From: Halicephalobus mephisto
Taxonomy: Eukaryota > Nematoda > Chromadorea > Rhabditida > Panagrolaimidae
NCBI GenBank assembly: GCA_009193035.1
Contig: SWDT01000022.1
Coordinates: forward strand, 296,884 to 360,883
DNA length: 64,000 nt
Direction of reading: 5' to 3'
Shown here: positions 46,905 through 59,565 of the stretch, piece after piece
Position numbering within the stretch: the first letter of the stretch is position 1
Layout of the letters: each line of letters begins with the position of its first letter
Translations under genes and position numbers: made by a program
Notes under the pieces: model-generated
What the model was told of the DNA's origin: nothing
Databases searched by the model: none
What the model saw: only the letters and a program-made list of their open reading frames with translations

Positions 46905-48240
46905 AAAAATTATTCAAATTTATTTTATAAAAAAATAAAAAAATTTTTAATTTTAAAAACTCAAAAAATAAAACTATTAGAAAAATTTTTAAAAATAAAA
47001 AAATAGAAAATATTTAAATTTTAAAAACTCAAAAAATAAAACTATTAAAAAAATTTAAAATTTTCAATGTAAAAAATTAAAAAAATAGAAAAAATTTAAA
47101 TTTTAAAAAGTCAAAAAATAAAAGTATTTAAAAAAGTTTAAAATTTTAAAAAGAATAAAAAAGTGAAAAATTTTTCTTTCAAATAATTTTTAATTTTTAT
47201 CTGATATTATTTCATATATTAATGAAGAAATATCAATTTTAGATCATTTAAAAAAAAATAAAATTTTCCGTCCGGGACCCATTTGGACAAATTTTCTGAA
47301 TTTATTTAAATTTATTTTTAAAAAATTATGTAGTTCTATTTTTTCTGATTCTAAAAAGTATTAAAAAGTTAAAAATTATTAAAATAAAAAATTTCGAAAT
47401 TCTTCCAAATGGGTTCTGAAAGGAAAAATTTTTCCGAGATCATCCTAGATGAGTTTTTCAGTAATAAAAATTTTTAATAAATGAAGATATCAATTTTAGA
47501 TTATTTAAAAAAAATAAAATCTTCCGTTCGAGACCCATTTGGACGAATTTTCTGAATTTATTTAAATTTATTTTTAAAAAACAATGTAATTTTATTTTTT
47601 CTGGTTCTAAAAAGTATTAAAAAGTTAAAAAGTATTAAAATAAAAAATTTCGAAATTCTTCCAAATGGGTTCTGAAAGGAAAAATTTTTCCGAGATCATC
47701 CTAGATGAGTTTTTGAGTAATAAAAATTTTTAATAAATGAAGATATCAATTTTAGATCATTTAAAAAAAATAAAATTTTCCATTCGGGACCCATTTGGAC
47801 GAATTTTCTGAATTTATTTTTTAAACTAATTTATTTAAATTTATTTTTAAAAAACAATGTAATTTTATTTTTTCTGGTTCTAAAAAGTATTAAAAAGTTA
47901 AAAAGTACTAAAATAAAAAATTTCGAAATTCTTCCAAATGAGTTCTGAAAGGAAAAATTTTCCGAGATCATCCTAGATGAGTTTTTGAGTAATAAAAATT
48001 TGCTTTTGTCTATTCACCTCCACAGAAGAAATAAATTTTGATATATGACCGAAAATTAAAAGACAATCAAGCCGAATAAATCTAAAAAGACAACAAAGAA
48101 CACGAAAAGGCCGATTTTTGGGGCTTATCAGAGGAAACGAAAAACGATCGTTGGAAGTTCGACGGCCGATGACTTACTTATCAAAAATCAAAAAGGGTCG
48201 TCGTGCTAATTTTCGAGAAATCAACATTTAGTGAACATTG
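46905..48240. repeat. Tandem ~250-bp units upstream of the ZIP gene
   Basis: Three units starting near 47235, 47487 and 47745 share GGGACCCATTTGGAC, TTCTTCCAAATGGGTTCTGA and CGAGATCATCCTAGATGAG; within each unit CCCATTTGG and CCAAATGGG form an inverted pair about 130 bases apart. 48000-48240 is GC richer, without a gene. Confidence 0.8.
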
Positions 48241-48821
48241 GGGGTTTATGGATTTTTTTGGAAAATTCATGATCCTTTGGCATTTTCAGAAAAAACATTT
48301 TCGAAAAAAACGAATTATTCATTTTTAAAAATAACAATTTTTCCGAAATTTTTAATAACAATGTACTTTGAAAGTTAAATTAATCGGGATTATATTATAA
48401 AAAATTTAAATCGAAAATTATAAAGTTAAAAATTCATAAAAATTTAAAATTAAAAGTTCATATATGAAATTTTAGTTTTTAGGATCTTCTAATACTGTTT
48501 TACATAGAATTTACAAATTTAGTACCAATTTTGTCATAAAAAAGGTTTTAAATCACAAATATTTGTAAATTAATTTTAATTTTTAAACAGGTTTACAAAC
48601 AGAAATTATATTTTTTGTAGTTTTCTGTTTTAATTTTTTACTATTGTTTCGTTTAAAATAATTAATTTTTACTGTTCACGTCTTGGGTTTGTTTTAACTG
48701 AGACTTTGGACGACTCAGACAGGGAAAATAGAAAACGTAGAAGCACAAAATTTGAACACAAAGTAATTAACTTAGGATTGCTTCTACTGGGTTTAAATAC
48801 CTTAGATTAGCTGTATTTAAC
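48241..48821. other. AT-rich spacer, no gene seen
   Basis: Contains isolated TATATGAA words and a GC-richer patch at 48680-48830. Nothing coding is visible. Confidence 0.4.
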
Positions 48822-49480
48822 TGTACCTACACACGAAAAAGGATACATTAAAACGGCTCTAGTGTATCAGATATGTTAATTTAACAAGCTGATATATGGA
48901 ATATAATACATCGATATTATACTTAATGTGTCGGCACATTGAATACAATACATTGATATTATATTTAATATATCGATATATTTAATATAACGTATCTGAT
49001 AATCAGAGTTGTTTCAATGTATCGATACTACATACGAAAAGGATATATTGAAACGACTCTGATGTATCTGATACCTTACATTCAATACATTGATATTATA
49101 TTTAATATATCGATATATTCAATATAACGTATCTGATAATCAGAGTTGTTTCAATGTATCGATACCATACATACAAAGAGGATATATTGAAACGACTCTG
49201 ATGTATCTGATACGTTATATTCAATACATTGATATTATATTTAATATATCGATATATTCAATATAACGTGTCCGATACATCAGAGTTGTTTCAATGTATC
49301 GATACCACATACAAAAAAGGATACATTAAAACAGCTCTAATATATCTGATACTTTATATTCAGTACATTGATATTATATTTAATATATCGATACATTGAA
49401 TATAACGTATCTGATAATCAGAATCAGCTTAATGATCCTTACATTATATACCATGTACCTTTTTGTGTGTATAGAGTAAC
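48822..49480. mobile_element. Possible MITE containing a ~125-bp palindromic tandem array
   Basis: Four or more units of about 125-130 bp repeat ATTGATATTATATTTAATAT, CGTATCTGATAATCAGAGTT and ATATTGAAACGACTCTGATG; ATCAGAGTTGTTTCAATGTA and its near-complement occur in the same unit, so each unit folds on itself. The block starts GTACCTACACACGAAAAAGG and ends CCTTTTTGTGTGTATAGAG, forming an imperfect inverted end pair, with TAACT on both outer sides. No open frame. Confidence 0.45.
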
Positions 49481-51480
49481 TATAAATTACGAGTGTGTCT
49501 TTGCACGGGACAATCACGGACGTGAACGACTATAATCGGAAGTTGCGTTCTAAGGACTTCGGATCAAGTACCCATTTGTCAAATTTAAGAACACGTTCGC
49601 GGACGAAACAAATTTGAAAAATATAATAAATTTTTTCATAAAATAAATTCAAAAATGTCTTAATTTTGAAATTTTTTATTTTAATTTAAAGTTCCATTTA
49701 AAGAAAAATTTTATTTTTTTAAAATTGTTATCACTCTTTGGCCAAAAGACAAAGAAATTAGAATCAGATGACGCAAATTCATTCTGTCGAAAAACTGACA
49801 AATAAATGTTCCTTCGAAATTGTCTTAACACGAATTTACAGAATTTTTAGGAACTTGATTTCAGATCAATTTAAAAGTTTTATTGGATTCTGGAAATTTC
49901 TAAGAAAGTTTCAAGAGATTTCAGAAGATTCTGAGAAATTTCTGAAAGTTTTAAAGAGATTTCAGAAGTTTTGATAAGATTTTTAGAAAATTTCAGAAGT
50001 TTTCCAATGGATTCTGAAGAGTTCTAAAATTTTCTAAGGATTTTCGACAATTTTAAAGATCTCTATAAAATTCTTAAATTTCAGAAGTTTTCCAATGGAT
50101 TTTGAAGAGTTCTAAAATTTTCTACATAAATTAAAAGAAGTCAGAAGTTTCGATAAAATTTTTAGAAAATTTCAGAAGTTTCCCAATGGATTTTGAAGAG
50201 TTCTAAAATTTTCTAAGGATTTTCGACAATTTTAAAGATCTCTATAAAATTCTCAAATTTTCAAAAGGTTTCCAATAGATTCTGAAGAGTTCTAAAAATA
50301 CTAATAAAATAGGAAAAAACAAACCGATCACTCAAACGAGATCAATCTTTAAAAACCTCTGACGTTCAAAACTGAATTTTTAAATTGTAGCCAAATCGCC
50401 AGGGGGGATTAAACGTACAAATGCTTCTTTCCAAAAAAGACAATGGGGCGCAAAATCGTAGATGGATCTATTTATTCATTTACCGAACGTCATTCCGCGG
50501 TCGCGGTTGAGGTCCTCGAAAAAGCTGTTGATTTTCCGGCTTAGAATTATTTCGATTTTCGAAATTAACATTTCTATTCCAATTTTTCGGTTTTCAAATT
50601 AGTTAAAATATAATTCAAAATTAGGTTCAGAAATTCGAAATAGATCTTTGTCCTCAACCAAAAGAGTCAATTTTTTGGAATTTTCGAATTTTTTCGATTT
50701 TTGAAATTGAATTATGTAAATTTTTTTATTCGAATTTTTTCGATTTCTGAAGTTGAATTATGTAAATTTTTTTATTCGAATTTTTTCGATTTTTGAAATT
50801 AAATTATGTAAATTTTTGGATCCGAATTTGTTCGATTTTCGAATTCGAATTTGTTCAACTTTTGGATTAGAATTGTGTAAATTTTTTTATTCGAATTGGT
50901 TCGATTTCCGAAGTTAAATTAGATAAATTTTTTTATTCGAATCTGTTCAATTTCTAAAATTGAATTAGTTGGATTTTTGGATTTGAATCTGTTCGACTTT
51001 TGGATTAGAATTAGTTTGATTTCCAAAGTTAAATTAGATCAACTTTCGACTTTAAATATCTCCGGTTTTTGGATTCAAATATCTTCAACTTTCAAATTCA
51101 CATATCTCCAATTTTTGGATTCGAATTTGTTCCATTTTCGACTTTAAATATCTCCGATTTTTGGATTAACATATGTTCGAAATTAAAATTTTTGTTTGTT
51201 ATTTTAAAAAATCAAACTTACTGGTTGATGAATGTCCATTTTTATTGATATTAATTATACAGTAATCTGCAGAATCATTTAATATCTAAAAATAACATTT
51301 TTATTGATTTTAAAAAAGAAAAAATTAGATCGATTATCAGTCAACCGTTTGAAATTCGACAACGAGGCGGCCTTCGATCGATCCCCAGGTCGTCACCTTT
51401 CTGATTTTTGAATAACATTGCCCAGAATTAAGTACGCCCATCCTAATCCCCTTCTGATTCTGGTTTTCCTCTTCTATCCA
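49481..51480. repeat. Gene-free arrays
   Basis: 49490-49610 and 50380-50530 are GC-richer islands. 49900-50290 holds ~125-bp units with TTTCAGAAGTTTTCCAATGG. 50560-51180 is an array of roughly 60-bp units around TTCGATTTTTGAAATTGAAT and GTAAATTTTTTTATTCGAAT. Confidence 0.55.
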
Positions 51481-51494
51481 GTATTTTTTCAAAG

Positions 51495-51680
51495 ATGACC
51501 AAAAATCGAACTAGAAAACGTAGGAGTTTCTTTGCCAAATTTGATTCTAAAGTTAATGGACAGAAACGACTTTTACGATCAAGCAACACGTACAATATGG
51601 ATGAATCACTTCACAAAATTCAAATGGCTGATCAAAAGTGTGATAAAAACCGAAAAATCTTAAAAATTCACAAAAGTTAA
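51495..51680 (+). CDS. Small basic protein candidate (61 aa)
   Basis: ATG at 51495 opens a 61-residue frame beginning MTKNRTRKRRSFFAKFDSK, very rich in Lys and Arg, ending HKS and stop. A TCTATCCAG acceptor-like site lies 17 bases upstream, and the preceding 130 bases are GC-balanced like a promoter. The composition differs from nearby AT-repeat frames. No domain is recognised; it could be a nuclear or ribosome-associated small protein, or chance. Confidence 0.25.
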   Translation: MTKNRTRKRRSFFAKFDSKVNGQKRLLRSSNTYNMDESLHKIQMADQKCDKNRKILKIHKS

Positions 51681-52169
51681 TTTTAAAAATTTCAGAAAAT
51701 AAAAAAATTTCATTAAAAAATTTCAAAAAATAAAAAAAATTTCATTAAAAAAGTTTAAAAAATCAAAAAAATTTCAAAAAATCAAAAATATTTTATTAAA
51801 AAATTAAAAATATTTTAAAAATAATGATGAAGTTTCTAAAATATTTAAAAATTTAAATTTTTTTAAAGCTATTTAATTTTAAATAATTTGGAAATTTTTA
51901 TTTAAATTTAAATTTTTTTGAATTTTTATTTAAATTTAAAATTTTATTTTAGGACGTTAGGATCACTTCAAAGTCCAAATTTCAAAGTTTTTTTACAATT
52001 CTGAAAACAAGTTTCCAAAATTCTGGGGCTTAATCTAAGATGATTGACGACGGAAATTCAACCATGTCTTGCAATGAATGTTTTCAGAATCCTGGGATTA
52101 ATGTCATTTATCCTCTTCGATCTCGAGGATCTGCATTGACGACGATTAACTTCAGCAAAATCTATCCAC

Positions 52170-52650
52170 CAATGTCGAGATCTATAAAAAGATCGAGATC
52201 AAATTTAAATTTAATTTTTTCATGAGAATTAAATAAGCGGAATTGCTCACATATTGCAGGCAAAGTGCAGATTTAACTTTTATTTCGTAATTTTATTAAA
52301 TTTAAATATAAAAATACCGATTGATCTGCCAGAATTCTGCGAGCAAAGTGCAGATTTAACTTCTATTTCGTAATTTTATTAAATTTAAATATAAAAATAT
52401 CGATTGATCTGCCAGAATTCTGCGAGCAAAGTGCAGGTTTAACTTCTATTTCGTAATTTTATTAAATTTAAATATAAAAATACCGATTGATCTGTCATAA
52501 TTCTGCAGGCAAAGTGCAGATTTAACTTTTATTTCTTAATTTCATTAAATTTAAATATAAAAATACCAATTGATCTGCCAGAATTCTGCGAGCAAAGTGC
52601 AGATTTTATTGTAATTTCGTAATTTTATTAAATTTAAATATAAAAATCCC
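52170..52650. repeat. ~85-bp tandem array, first copy
   Basis: Five units contain GATCTGCCAGAATTCTGC, GAGCAAAGTGCAGATTTAAC and TTCGTAATTTTATTAAATTT. A leader just before it, TCTATAAAAAGATCGAGATC, is shared with the copy at 60728-61260 in the same orientation. Confidence 0.85.
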
Positions 52651-53479
52651 AGAAAATCCAAAATAACTTCAGAGGAAGATCCTTGGAGGATTTTCTGAAT
52701 TAAATTTTAAATTTTAATTTTTTTAAAATCTTGAATTTTTTAAAATTTAAAACATGAATTAAAAATGTCGTTCTGACCTATTTGTCTTATTTCGAAATTT
52801 CAAAAAAAATTTAAAAAATGAAAAAACTAAATTTTTTTCAATTAAAAAATTCGAAAATTTCAAAATTTTCCTGTGTCCCAACCCCATTGAAAAATATTTT
52901 AAAATTACATATTTTAATAAAAATAATAAAAAAAATAAAAATTTAAAAATTTAAAAATAATAAAAATAATAAAAATTTAAAAATAATAAAAATTTAAAAA
53001 TAATAAAAATTTAAAAATAATAAAAATTTGAAAATAATAAAAATAATAAAAATAATAAAAATTTGAAAATAATAAAAATAATAAAAATTTGAAAATGTTT
53101 CTTTCAATTTTTCGTAATTCAATTGTCAAATTCGAAAAAAATAAACAAAACAAATTTCAAGGTCGAATTCATTAAAGTTTTCGATTTTGACTAAAATTGT
53201 CTCAAGAAAAATCCACTTATTCTGGATAATTTTTTTCCAAAAAAGTCATAATTTCACAACTTTTCTAATAAGTTACATATTTTAAATTTTTTGAAATGAT
53301 TTATATATAATTCTAATTTTTTCGAATAAATTATATAATTTTTAATTTTTTCGAATAAGTTATAAAATTTTAATTTTCCAAAAAAAATCATATAATTTTT
53401 AATTTTTTCAAATAAATCATATAATTTTTAATTTTCCAAAAAATGTCATAATTTCGAAACTTTTCTAATAAGTTACATA
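52651..53479. repeat. AT-rich filler with simple arrays
   Basis: 52920-53095 is an AATAATAAAAATTTAAA microsatellite. 53280-53479 is an array around AATTTTTTCGAATAAATTAT into which the transposon at 53480 is inserted; the array resumes at 55690. Confidence 0.65.
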
Positions 53480-55687
53480 CCGTATTTATTCTAATTGAAG
53501 CGCCTCTCTATTTGAGGCGCACCCCCAATAGTGGCGCACCCTAACACACCAATGCGAAAATATAGTGCGCCAGTCTCCAATAGTGGCGCATGTCTAATAG
53601 TGGTACAGTCACATCTCTGGGTTCAAATTGAGATAACATTGAGTGGGCAATCTTGTAAAGAAATAACAACCTGTCCGTTCCTTATAAGAATCATAGCTAG
53701 CTTGACACAAAATTCCCAGAAATCCAAAGGTAATTATGAGGATGTCTGGCATAATCTCACGTTTTCGCGATAGGACTTACGCTTCCTACTACCAAACCAA
53801 CTGTCCTGCAAGCCATGCATCCTAGTCTCTTTTTAGTTTCTTATTAGGTCTGCTTTATTGCGTCCATAGATTTCCTTCAATGTCACATTCTACTTCCGAT
53901 CAGGGAGTTTCATCCAGTAGGAGAAAGAACTTTGATTTGCGTTTCAAACTGAAGGCCATTAATCATGCGGAACGATATACCAACTCTAAAGCTTCAAGAG
54001 ACTTCAAGGTGCATCGGCGACAAATTCAGAAGTGGAGGGAACAGAAAGCGAAAATCGAAAGCCAGATGTAAGTGTTCGTTCAACTCATTTACTATTTGTT
54101 AAACTTTAGATCTTCAAACAGTTCAAACAACGATAAAGACTCTCAGGTGCTGGCCGTTCCCTAATAAATGAGGATTTTGACGTGAAACTGATGTCCTGGA
54201 TTGTCGAACAACGTCGTCAGAAACTTCGCGTGAGTCGCAAATTGATCCAGAAACAAGCCAATCTCTCGACCGATAAAACCTTCAAAGTATATATAACGAG
54301 TAAAATATCAGTTAAATTTTGATTTAGGCGAGCAACGGCTGGTTACAGAAGTTTCTGTTTCGCCACAACCTCAGTTTACGTCGTCCAACTACTGTTTGTC
54401 AGAAAGAACCAGACGAATACAAAGGGAAGATATTGACTACATTCTCTTTATCGAGAAAAAGCGGCAGAACTACAAATACCAGCATATCTATGCTGCAGAT
54501 GAGACTGCTGTCTATATTGACTTTTCCAACAATCTAACCGTCGAGAAACGGGGTGCCAGAGAAATCCCAGTTCGGTCAACTGGACACGACAAACTTCACA
54601 TTACGGTGATGCTGACAGCTCGTTCCGATGGATACAAGTGTCGCCCATTTGTGTTACTGCCGAGTTCGTCCTGACAAAGAGATCAGTGCCAAGTTCAAGA
54701 ACAAACTTCAGCTTTGGGGAGTGGACAGACGTTTTTTAATGACACATCCACTTCGGAGTACTTACAGACAACAATTGTCCTTCTTTTTTCGGAAGGCGAA
54801 TGTTAGCGTGGGATTCATATCGTTGCCACATAAGTCAAGCCACGAAAAAAAAGCTTAAAGAACTCCAAGTTGACACTGTTGTTATCCCAGGAGGGTGCAC
54901 AAAGTTCGTTCAGGTTTGAAATTCTTTATAATTCATTAATTAACCTTTTCAACGTTTAGGCCGCAGACGTCTATTGGAATGCTCCGTTTAAGTCGAGAAT
55001 TAGGGAATTTTACGAAACTGGATGGTTCATGGCGAGAAGTTGTACACGAAATCCGAGAATATTCGAGCTCCGTCGATGCATATATATCTGCAGTGGATCG
55101 TTGATGCTTGGAAACTAATCCCAAAGACTAATAATAATTCATTCAAAGGCTGTGGTCTAACAACCGCTCTGGACGGCAGTGAAGATGACAAAATTCATTG
55201 CTTTAGCCTAATGGATCAATTCCAACTGGCTGTAATCTCTTGAAGCAAGCGCGAGCTGATGCTATGGTCGTCCAACTTCAACTAATTGAGATTCAAGAAG
55301 AAGAAGAGAATGATTATGACAGCGACGAATCTATTAAGTTTTGTTAATTTCCTTTTTGTGAGGCCTAAGGGTAAGAGATAGAAAGGCCGGCAAAGATTAA
55401 TAATGCCCAGTTGAGTGAAATTCGAATCTGTAAGGGGTTGACCAGTTTGTGTTGTGTGTTGTAGTATTATGACATGGTCTTACTCGATTCTTTGTGCGAG
55501 ATAAAGATGACCCCCATAAGAACTCGAGCAGCACAGATCCAACATCTTTTATCACGTTTTGTTAAAGTTTAAATTGATCGAAAAATAATGGCGCAGTCTC
55601 TATTTGTGGCGCAGTCTCTAATAGTGGCGCACCTAATAGATCGATTGAAAAATTGTGGCGCATGCGCTTCAATTAGAATAAATACGG
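53480..55687 (+). mobile_element. Pogo/Tigger-type DNA transposon
   Basis: A 2,208-bp element has perfect 24-bp terminal inverted repeats beginning CCGTATTTATTCTAATTGAA at 53480 and ending with the complement at 55687, flanked by TA on both sides (53478-53479 and 55688-55689), the target duplication of the Tc1/mariner superfamily. Both subterminal regions carry several TAATAGTGGCGCA-like direct motifs (53520-53600 and 55590-55665), probable transposase-binding sites. Inside lies a broken transposase. The intact ends, clean TA and empty-site continuity of the flanking array argue for a fairly recent insertion. Confidence 0.9.
53880..55250 (+). pseudogene. Pogo-like transposase, frame-disrupted
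   Basis: The N-terminal piece (53880-54067, then a GTAAGT donor) has a helix-turn-helix of the CENP-B/Brinker type (FKLKAINHAERY through RRQIQKWREQK). A second piece holds GAGRSLINEDFD and NGWLQKFLFRHNLSLRRP, the usual second DNA-binding half. The DDE domain keeps all three acids: AADETAVYID (codon near 54498), AWDSYRCH (54812) and AADVYWNAPFK (54966), the last two 35 residues apart, with PGGCTKFVQ between them and a short intron at about 54915-54959. However, the frame changes near 54145, 54430 and 54660-54780 without splice sites, so no full protein can be made. Confidence 0.8.
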
Positions 55688-55749
55688 TATTTTAATTTTT
55701 TCGAATAAATTATATAATTTTTAATTTTCCAAAAAAGTTATATAATTTT

Positions 55750-56690
55750 AAAATTTTTTGAATAAGTTACATATTTCGAAATTTTCAAAATTTCACAGAA
55801 CTTTCTGAATATTTTTATTTTTTTGAAATCCATAGAAATTTGAAATTTTCGAAAATTTCATAAACATTTCTGAAGTCCTCCAGAATTCAGTGGAAATTTA
55901 AAAATCTGAAATAAAAAAATTTTTTCAAAAAAAAAAAATGATTTTAAATTTGAATTTTAATTGGTTCCGGTTTTTCCATCAGATTAGTGCCATCAAAAAA
56001 ATTAAATTTGCCCATGCTGCGATTCAGATCTGTCGGCATTTTCCGAATTCCATTGTCTCCAGTTGGGAAAGGAACCTGGTCACTCGAAGACAGCAGCAGT
56101 CTGAGAAAATTCTATGACATTTTTCTCCGGCGACATTTCCTCCCCAAGGCAGTTCATCCCCTAAGGCATTTCATCCCCTAAGGCATTTCCTCCCCAAGGC
56201 AGTTCATCCCCTAAGGCATTTCATCCTTAAGATATTTTCTCCCTACGATATTTCATTCCTTAGGGCATTTCATCCTTAAGGTACTTTCTCCCCAAGGCAT
56301 TTCCTCCTCTGTGGCATTCCATCGCCTGTGGCAGTTCATCCCCCAAGGCATTTCCTTCTTAAGACATTTCCTCCCCTAAGGCATTTCTTTCCCTGTACTA
56401 TTTCGTTTTCTATGATATTTCTTTCTTACGGCATTCCATCCCCTGTGGCATTTTGTCTCTTGTGGTATTTTTTGCACTATAATGTTCCTTCCCCTAGAGA
56501 ATTTTGATTTTTGTAATATTTTTTTGATTTTCAACCTCTTGTGCATATCTTCCTCAATAACGTTCTTCCAATTCCGCAATAGTCTCGTTTTTTGCCTTTT
56601 AGACTTTATTTGGTTTCGAAATTACCTTAACTAATGTGTTCGTCAAGGGACCGACAGGACTGGTCTGGAGGGTAACCAATGGGTCGTGCA
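55750..56690. repeat. 20-21-bp minisatellite rich in CATTTCCTCCCC
   Basis: From about 56115 to 56470 units of CCTAAGGCATTTCATCCC and CCAAGGCATTTCCTCCCC repeat with decay. The same C-rich core appears in elements E2 to E4. 55750-56100 is AT-rich with a short unremarkable open frame. Confidence 0.7.
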
Positions 56691-57287
56691 ACAGTGAGCT
56701 CCTACGGTAGTTTCTCTCGATTTTGTAATATTAATCTTATTTTTTCATTTTTAGATCAGTCTTTTTGATATATAAATTGTCTTAATATATCAATCAAGAT
56801 CGATCTAAAAAAACTTCAAAATCAGCACGATTTATTTTTATCTTCTTAGATCAGTTCTTGTGGTTATTAAGATGACCTATCAGGTACTCAAAGGCCGAAT
56901 CTGGAAATAAAAAAATTAAAAAGTTGAAAATCAGAGAAAATCAAAAAACAGGGGCAATTGCCGCAGGGAGCAAAGTCACAAAGGATCAACTATTTCATAA
57001 TTCATTTTTGTCTTCTTAGATCAGTTCTTGTGGTTACTAACATGACCTATCAGGTACTCAAAGACCGAATCTGGAAATAAAAAAATAAAGAACATGGGCA
57101 ATTGCCTTAGGGGAGCAAAAGCCCCAGGGAAGTAGGTCTTTCATAATCCATCTTTGTCCTTTTGGACCGGCTTTTTGGTCCTCAAATGACCTACCAAGTA
57201 CCCATGTACCCAATTTAAGAGCTTTCCAAATCACTAGGAATCAAAAAAAAGGCCTCAATCCCCCAGGGGAGGAACTGTTGTACAACC
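56691..57287. mobile_element. Foldback/MITE-like element E3
   Basis: The left end reads GGTCGTGCAACAGTGAGCTC and the complement of the right end GGTTGTACAACAGTTCCTCC. The body has two ~130-bp tandem units with TTCTTAGATCAGTTCTTGTG, ATGACCTATCAGGTACTCAA and CAATTGCCGCAGGGAGCAAA. Its right ~450 bp are a near-exact inverted copy of the left part of E4. No open frame. Confidence 0.6.
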
Positions 57288-59565
57288 TTTGAGAAAGCCA
57301 TTGTCCATTGAGAGAGACCAGTGTTTCAAAGTGCTTTCAATTTTCCTTGTTTTCGTATCGGCACGCGATCGAAAGCTTTTTTCGATCAAATCACAAGATT
57401 ATCGATATTTATTTTAAAAAACCCATTCTTTGGTAAAGTTCCCAAAAAATACAAAAATCAAAAATTTTTTAAGAATTCAAAAAATTCTGTAAACAGTTTT
57501 TTAATTTTTGTAAAAAAAACTTTTTTAAATTTAAAAATTTTTATAAAGAAAATTTATTTTTTAAATTTAAAAATCTTTAAAAAATTTCTTTGAGAAAATT
57601 TTACAAAAATTTAATTTTTATTTTTAAAAAGAAAATTTATTTTTTTTTAATTTTTATAAAAATGATTTTCTCATAATAATAAAAATTACGAAAAATGAAA
57701 TGTTAAATTTCCCAAAACAATCTGATTCAAGTTTTTGTTCGAAAAAAAATTGTACACTATTCTGACTCTCGTTTCCATTTCGAAATCACTATCCAAAATT
57801 TTATTTCGGAATTTAAAATAGGACTTTCGGTCTTTTTTGAATTCCCTACCTCCGGCATTGTTTGCTTTTTCCGCTTTTAGATAATTTGAAATTTGACGGA
57901 AAACTGCCGACTTTGGCACTTTCAACTTTTGCTAATTACTCCTAATGCTTTTCGCTTTTGTTTGCGTGACTCGCAGATTGAATTTCTCTTTTTATTTTTA
58001 TTCCCGCTTTACGGTATCTTCTTTATTTAATTTTCTATACGAAATTTAATTATTTTCGAAATTTTCATATAAAATATTATTTTTAAAAACTTTCATATAA
58101 AACTGGTTTTTTTTAAAAATTTTTATATACAACTTTGTTTTCAAAATTTTATATAAAATTTTATTTTTATTTTCTATACGAAATTTAATTATTTTCGAAA
58201 TTTTCATATAAAATATTATTTTTAAAAATTTTTATATAAAACTGGTTTTTTTAAAATTTTTATATACAACTTTGTTTTTATTTAATTTTATATAAAATTT
58301 TATTTTTATTTTCTATACGAAATTTAATTATTTTCGAAATTTTTATATAAAATATTATTTTAAAAAATTTTCATATAAAACTGGTTTTTTTAAAATTTTA
58401 TATAAACTTTTATTTTTATTTTCTATACGAAATTTAATTGTTATCCAATTTTTATATAAAATTTAATTATTTTCGAAATTTTATATAAAATTTTGTTTTT
58501 TTTAATTTTTATATAAAACTTTGTTTTTTTAATTTTATATAAAATTTTACTTTTATTTTTTATACGAAATTTAATTGTTATCCAATTTTTATATAAAATT
58601 TAATTATTTTCGAAATTTTATATAAAATTTTGTTTTTATTTGAATTTTTATAAAAAAATTCTGTTTTTTAAAATTTTTTATGTAAAATTAAAACTTTTAG
58701 AAATTTTTTATAATTTTATTTTTCTTTTAATTTTCACCTGGAAATTCATTTATTATTTTAATATTTTTTTGTTCAAATTTGTATTTACAATTTTCTTTTA
58801 ATTGATTTTTTTTGTGAATTCAGTTTTGAAATATAGTAATAGGTACTCGATTAAGAGCTTTCAGAACTCTGATACTGAATTTACTTCATAAATCTTTAAA
58901 ACAAAATTTTAAAACATGTAAGATTCTAAAAAATTAAATTTCATATATGAATTTTAAAATTAAATTTTCGAAGATTTTTATAAATTTTTAAATTTATAAT
59001 TTTTGATTAAAATTAATAAAAAGAAATTGATATTAAATTTATTTTGTAAATTCTATATAAAATAATACTAGAAGATTCTAAAAACTAAAATTTCATATAT
59101 GAAATTTTCGATTTTTTATAAATTTTTAACTTTATAGTTCTTAATTTCAATTTTTTAAGGTAAAATTGATATTAAATTTATTTCGTAAGTTTTATATAAA
59201 ATAGTATTAGAAGATCCTAAAAAATAAATTTTCATATATGAACTTTTAAATTAAAATTTTAAATTTTTATGAATTTTCAAATTTATAATTTTCGATTTAA
59301 ATTTTTCCAATAATATAATTTCAATCAATTTAACACATTAAAGCTATTTTTATAAAAACTCCGTTTTCTTATTTATTAAATAATTATCGATTTGTGTTCA
59401 GAAATGTTTTTTTCGAAAAGAAAAAGCATGAAAAAAAATGATTCACCTCAGTTATGACCCTTTATTTCTGCCGACGAGGGAGTGACTGGCCTTAAAAGTC
59501 ATTCCGGGCCTTTCTCTAATCGCCATAACCAATTTCCATTTGATTACTTCTTGACATTTTTGGAG
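57288..59565. other. Spacer between inverted elements E3 and E4
   Basis: Strongly AT-rich. 58020-58680 repeats TTTTCGAAATTTTCATATAA-type units of about 110-130 bp; 58920-59260 has three ~140-bp units with TTTCATATATGAA. 57700-57960 and 59440-59560 are GC-richer patches. No gene is supported. Confidence 0.5.

Noticed and set aside
56115..56470. Regular short C-rich units that might suggest a CRISPR array
   Set aside because: The units are contiguous decaying minisatellite copies without unique spacers, in a eukaryotic context.
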